Source of the DNA: Chitinophaga sp. MM2321
GTDB taxonomy: Bacteria; Bacteroidota; Bacteroidia; Chitinophagales; Chitinophagaceae
Direction: 5' to 3'
DNA: 64,000 bases
Assembly (NCBI RefSeq): GCF_964033635.1
Contig: NZ_OZ035533.1
Span: 5,208,001-5,272,000, forward strand
Shown here piece by piece: positions 60,655 to 64,000 of the stretch. Under the pieces are notes generated by a model that made no database searches, was not told the origin of the DNA, and worked only from the letters and a program-made list of their open reading frames with translations. The translations under genes and the position numbers were made by a program. The stretch's first letter is position 1. Each line of letters begins with the position of its first letter.

Positions 60655-63231
60655 TTAGGCTGAGTTTCTTCCTGCATTGATAATCCCAAATGAGCAGCGC
60701 ATAATCAGCTTCTCGTATGTTTCTTTATCCGGACTATCAGGTGCAGTATCCAGTTCGCGGATACTGGTCAGTGCGTATTGTTGAATGGTCAGCAACGGCA
60801 ACACGATCCTTTCCCGCATCTGTATAGAGAGCTGATCTATAGGGCTGGCCTCCATCAGTTCGGATTCGCCGGTCAGGAGGAGCAGGTATTTTTTAGTGAG
60901 TTCAAATTCATCATAGATCATCTGCCATACTTCCCCATACTGCGGATGTTTGGCCAGATAGGCTGTCAACGGGAAATAGCTTTTCTTCATCGCCATCTCA
61001 CAGTTATCCAGCAATGTTCTGAAAAACAGCGAGTGCTGGTAAAGATGTGTCAACGCTTTCCATTGTCCCTGGGCTTCCAGTTGCTGTAACGCGCTACCCA
61101 CGCCATAGTAACCTGGTACATTCTGTTTCAGCTGGCTCCAGGCGCCTACATACGGCACTGCCCTCAGATCATTGAGATTCAGCTTGGCAGAAGAATTACG
61201 CTTGCTGGGACGACTGCCGATATTAGCCTCCGCATAATAACGAAGCGGGCTCGCATGATCCAGGTAAGCCAGGAAATGCGGATGGGTCTTTAATTTATTA
61301 TAGGACTCATAACCCGCATCTGCCAGGGATTGCAGTAATCCTTCCTCTGCCTTGGTGAGGGTGACCGTCTTGGGTGAGAACAGCTCATTGCTGATGCCGG
61401 CATGTACCAGCTGCTCCATATTGAACTGTGCAGCATCCACGGTGCCGAAGTTGGAACTGATTGTTTGCCCCTGGATCGTTTGCTGAATTTCCTGGTTGGC
61501 AATGTTTCTGCCCATAGAAGCATAGAACTGGTGCGTTTTTCCACCACCACGTGCGGGAGGACCGCCACGCCCGTCGAAGAACACCACATCAATATCATAT
61601 TCTTTAGAGATAGCAGACAATTCTTCTTTGGCTTTATAGATGCTCCAGTTGGCCATCAGGTAACCGCCATCTTTGGTACCATCCGAAAAGCCCAGCATAA
61701 TCGTTTGTTTGCACTGACGACGGTTCAGGTGCTTGCGGTATTCAACATTTTCGTATAATGACTTCATCACCTGCCCAGCCATACGCAGGTCATCGATTGT
61801 TTCAAACAAGGGCACGATGTCCATTGTGATGCTATCCTTTTGCCAGCCAGCCAGCAGGAACATGCCATATACTTCCATCACACTCAGCACACAGGTACTG
61901 TGACTGATGATATAGCGGTTACAGCCATCTTCTCCGTTTACTTCCTGGATCTGCTTAACGGCCGCAATGGTTTGCAGGCAATCCCGGTGCAACGGATCTT
62001 CCAGCACCAAAGGATCTATAGCATGATCAATACGTAACAGGGCTTCAATTTTTGCCGCATCGTCCAATGATTCATAATTGTCGGGTAATGCGTCCGTCTT
62101 TTCTGCCACTGCACTCAGCAATGTTTCATGAATGGAGCTGTCCTGGCGTATATCCAGCGAAGCGAAGAAGAGTCCGAAGATCTCTACTTTGCTGATCAGG
62201 TTATCTACCAGGTGAACAAAAAGTCCGTTATGTTCGGTTACAATTGTTTGACGAATAGCTGTTAAGGTGTCCAGGATTTCCTGGCGGCTGATATCGGCTT
62301 TATGTCCCGGTATAAACAGGTTGCGGGATAATTTGGCTTCCAGTGCGGCCACTACGTTTTCCACCCCTTTGAAGGTGAGCCTGCGCCGGAGGTTACGCAC
62401 CTCGCGGAAATAGCATTTCATCACCGAAGCGCGCAATGCAGCGGCCACTTCCACGGTGATAGCAGCATTCACAAAAGGATTCCCGTCACGGTCACCACCA
62501 GGCCAGAAGCCCATGCGGATTACCGGGTTATCGCTACTGATGGCACCGGGGAACTGCGCCCGCATAAAGGAGAGGATGCGTCCGCCGGCCCGGTAAAATA
62601 TATTTTCAAGGAACCATACCAGGCTGATAGCTTCATCATATGGTGTAGGCTTTTCTTTTTTGAAGAAGGGTGTTTTACCCAGTTGCTGGAGGTACATATT
62701 TACCTCCGAAGTATTTTCTTCGATCAGTGCTTTAGAGAGATCATTAATAATACCCAGTACTTCGCCGGGATAAAACTGTGTAGGGTGTGCGGTGAGTACC
62801 AGTCTTACAGAAAAATCCTTCAGCTTCTCTTTTAGCTTATCCTGCGCCTGCTCCTGCATCACTTCTGATTGCAGGTGCCGGAGAGTGCCCGTACCCTGGA
62901 GGTCGCGGATATAGCGGAATGCGGCATCTTCCAGTGCATCAAATAATACCACCTGCCTTTCTGCATATTGTACAAAGCGGAATAAAAGATCCGTTTTCTG
63001 CTTTTCCTGCTGGAAGGTAGTGTACTGTTTAAAAAAGGAATCCATTATTTCCTGAGGGCTGTTGCCTTTGGCATAGCCCTCCTCACAATGCAGGAGGAAT
63101 AAGGAAAGAAAAACACCTGTCTTTTCCACCCGGTGAAAAGGTAACGAGGTGAAAAGGCTATTATAAAGCTGGAACTTTGTACCAACAAGGTTCTTGAATT
63201 GTTGCAACGAGTTATTTACCGGCGCTTCCAT
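60655..63231 (-). CDS. ppc: Phosphoenolpyruvate carboxylase
   Basis: 858-residue enzyme making oxaloacetate from PEP and bicarbonate. The catalytic histidine motif is VLTAHPTQFYPGEV near residue 147, GFWPGGDRDGNPFV near 240 and the glycine loop FFDGRGGPPARGGG near 557; RPSKRNSSAKLNLNDLRAVPYVGAWSQ-type segments lie near 690 and the chain ends FGIINAGRNSA. It is somewhat shorter than Escherichia coli Ppc (883). It replenishes TCA intermediates. It is the first gene on the strand that continues into gnd-zwf-pgl. Confidence 0.96.
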   Translation of the reverse strand: MEAPVNNSLQQFKNLVGTKFQLYNSLFTSLPFHRVEKTGVFLSLFLLHCEEGYAKGNSPQEIMDSFFKQYTTFQQEKQKTDLLFRFVQYAERQVVLFDALEDAAFRYIRDLQGTGTLRHLQSEVMQEQAQDKLKEKLKDFSVRLVLTAHPTQFYPGEVLGIINDLSKALIEENTSEVNMYLQQLGKTPFFKKEKPTPYDEAISLVWFLENIFYRAGGRILSFMRAQFPGAISSDNPVIRMGFWPGGDRDGNPFVNAAITVEVAAALRASVMKCYFREVRNLRRRLTFKGVENVVAALEAKLSRNLFIPGHKADISRQEILDTLTAIRQTIVTEHNGLFVHLVDNLISKVEIFGLFFASLDIRQDSSIHETLLSAVAEKTDALPDNYESLDDAAKIEALLRIDHAIDPLVLEDPLHRDCLQTIAAVKQIQEVNGEDGCNRYIISHSTCVLSVMEVYGMFLLAGWQKDSITMDIVPLFETIDDLRMAGQVMKSLYENVEYRKHLNRRQCKQTIMLGFSDGTKDGGYLMANWSIYKAKEELSAISKEYDIDVVFFDGRGGPPARGGGKTHQFYASMGRNIANQEIQQTIQGQTISSNFGTVDAAQFNMEQLVHAGISNELFSPKTVTLTKAEEGLLQSLADAGYESYNKLKTHPHFLAYLDHASPLRYYAEANIGSRPSKRNSSAKLNLNDLRAVPYVGAWSQLKQNVPGYYGVGSALQQLEAQGQWKALTHLYQHSLFFRTLLDNCEMAMKKSYFPLTAYLAKHPQYGEVWQMIYDEFELTKKYLLLLTGESELMEASPIDQLSIQMRERIVLPLLTIQQYALTSIRELDTAPDSPDKETYEKLIMRCSFGIINAGRNSA

Positions 63232-63380
63232 ACTAAAAATCCGTTTATAGTGCTGAAGAAGAGAACTAAGCGGCCGTTAAATTAATAATTATTCCGTTTA
63301 GTTGTTTATATATTAAACGCTTTATTCCTTGATTATTTTCCCACAGATGGTTTAAATGTTTGAATATTTTCTAATGAGAC

Positions 63381-63424
63381 TTTAAAAAACAGGTATCCCG
63401 GCCGCGAAAAGCAGACCGGGATAT
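63381..63424 (-). terminator. Intrinsic terminator after the TonB-type gene
   Basis: On the minus strand ATCCCGG pairs with CCGGGAT (63395-63401 and 63416-63422) over a 14-nt loop, then CTGTTTTTTAAAG. It lies about 70 bp after the TonB-type stop. Confidence 0.7.
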
Positions 63425-63492
63425 GTTAGAATGGCGAATAAAGATTCCTACAGATTACAGCAAATGGATGCAGGCCGGGATAAGTAATTTTA

Positions 63493-64000
63493 CTATTGCG
63501 CTAATATGAAATTTACGGGGAGGTTAAAAAATACAGCCACCTGTTGCCCGCTTTGTTTACCGGGTTTCCATTTAGGCATATTCCGCACTACGCGCATCGC
63601 TTCTTCTTCCAGGCCGCCACCTTTGACTGCACCCCTTGTTTTAACATCGGTGATGCTGCCATCACGATTTACAACAAACTGGATATACACCGTGCCCTGG
63701 ATTTCATTGGACTGGGCCAATGAAGGATAACGCATATTTTTTTGCAGGTATTTCATTAACGCAGCTTGCCCACCGGGAAATTCCGGCTTAATATCCACAA
63801 AGGTCAGTGGTCCTTCCCTATCAGGTGCCAGCGGTGCTTCCACTACACTCCCACCCGGCTTACCGAACTCGGGTAATCCATCTGCCAAACCATCCGGATT
63901 GCCTACCTTATTTTCAAGACCAATTGCTTTATTTCCGATGTCGCTGAGCTTTGGTGGTTCGTCTTCCGGTCTTACCTCTTTATCTGGTGTTACCACCATT
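63493..64000 (-). CDS. TonB-type energy transducer, N-terminus outside window
   Basis: The last 168 residues of a TonB-family protein. The visible part begins in a linker rich in Pro, Glu and Gly and ends with a TonB C-terminal domain: PEFPGGQAALMKYLQKNMRYP, GTVYIQFVVNRDGSITDVK near 100, EEEAMRVVRNMPKWKPGKQ near 130 and the end VFFNLPVNFILAQ. Such proteins contact TonB-dependent receptors in the periplasm. The membrane helix and possibly an upstream M56-like or receptor part lie beyond the edge. Confidence 0.9.
   Translation of the reverse strand, partial: MVVTPDKEVRPEDEPPKLSDIGNKAIGLENKVGNPDGLADGLPEFGKPGGSVVEAPLAPDREGPLTFVDIKPEFPGGQAALMKYLQKNMRYPSLAQSNEIQGTVYIQFVVNRDGSITDVKTRGAVKGGGLEEEAMRVVRNMPKWKPGKQSGQQVAVFFNLPVNFILAQ

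Overview
The window comes from a Bacteroidota chromosome, most likely a Chitinophaga-like member of the Chitinophagaceae. The evidence is internal: a type IX secretion C-terminal sorting domain, a FecR protein with the C-terminal domain usual in this phylum, many secreted glycoside hydrolases, no Shine-Dalgarno signals, and promoters of the form TTTG-N19-TAnnTTTG (clear before ccmC and uxuA). No tRNA, rRNA, CRISPR array, complete insertion sequence or prophage was recognised.

Layout. 1-7.7 kb is housekeeping: an amino-acid dehydrogenase (cut by the window edge), cytochrome c maturation genes ccmB/C/D, biotin carboxylase, a GtrA-type membrane protein, thymidine kinase, an unknown Pro/Ala-linker protein and Kdo transferase. 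7.8-13.7 kb is a tight co-directional nucleotide-sugar cluster (DegT aminotransferase, Ugd, UDP-glucuronate decarboxylase, RmlB, RmlC, RmlD) for surface polysaccharide, followed by tyrS. 15.3-19.7 kb holds three amidohydrolase domains in two secreted proteins, only one of which keeps its metal-binding His-x-His. 19.9-23 kb has a Spy-like protein, glycerate 2-kinase and mannonate dehydratase. 23.3-26.4 kb is regulatory: MarR, an orphan FecR anti-sigma protein and, divergent from it, one chain joining a sigma-like head, an anti-sigma-like segment, a membrane helix and TPRs. 26.4-38.9 kb is a one-strand CAZyme cluster (alginate-lyase-domain protein, GH36, GH95, a LuxR-type regulator, GH29, an unassigned clan GH-D-like enzyme, GH29) with no SusC/SusD pair in view. 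39.7-40.8 kb has a TetR/UspA module with two matching operators. 41-44.4 kb has three secreted-type proteins of low complexity, two with missing or abnormal starts. 44.5-47.8 kb pairs MprF with an AcvB/VirJ-type hydrolase. The rest holds a DUF5916 protein, GH20 hexosaminidase, an FMN glutamate-synthase-like protein, a TIM-barrel hydrolase, the oxidative pentose phosphate genes (pgl, zwf, gnd), PEP carboxylase and a TonB-type protein cut by the right edge.

Most unusual features: (1) the sigma/anti-sigma/TM/TPR fusion beside an orphan FecR; (2) a family of long intergenic inverted repeats whose arms are built from 8-nt units resembling nGATTTnn/GGATTAAA, at 15.1, 20.3, 51.1, 56.4, 57.3 and 60.4 kb; (3) a compact, probably structured RNA element at 39.43-39.65 kb (minus strand), possibly a group II intron 5' remnant; (4) a LacI-type palindrome before the GH95 operon; (5) the duplicated TetR operator; (6) the lysyl-phosphatidylglycerol synthase/hydrolase pairing.
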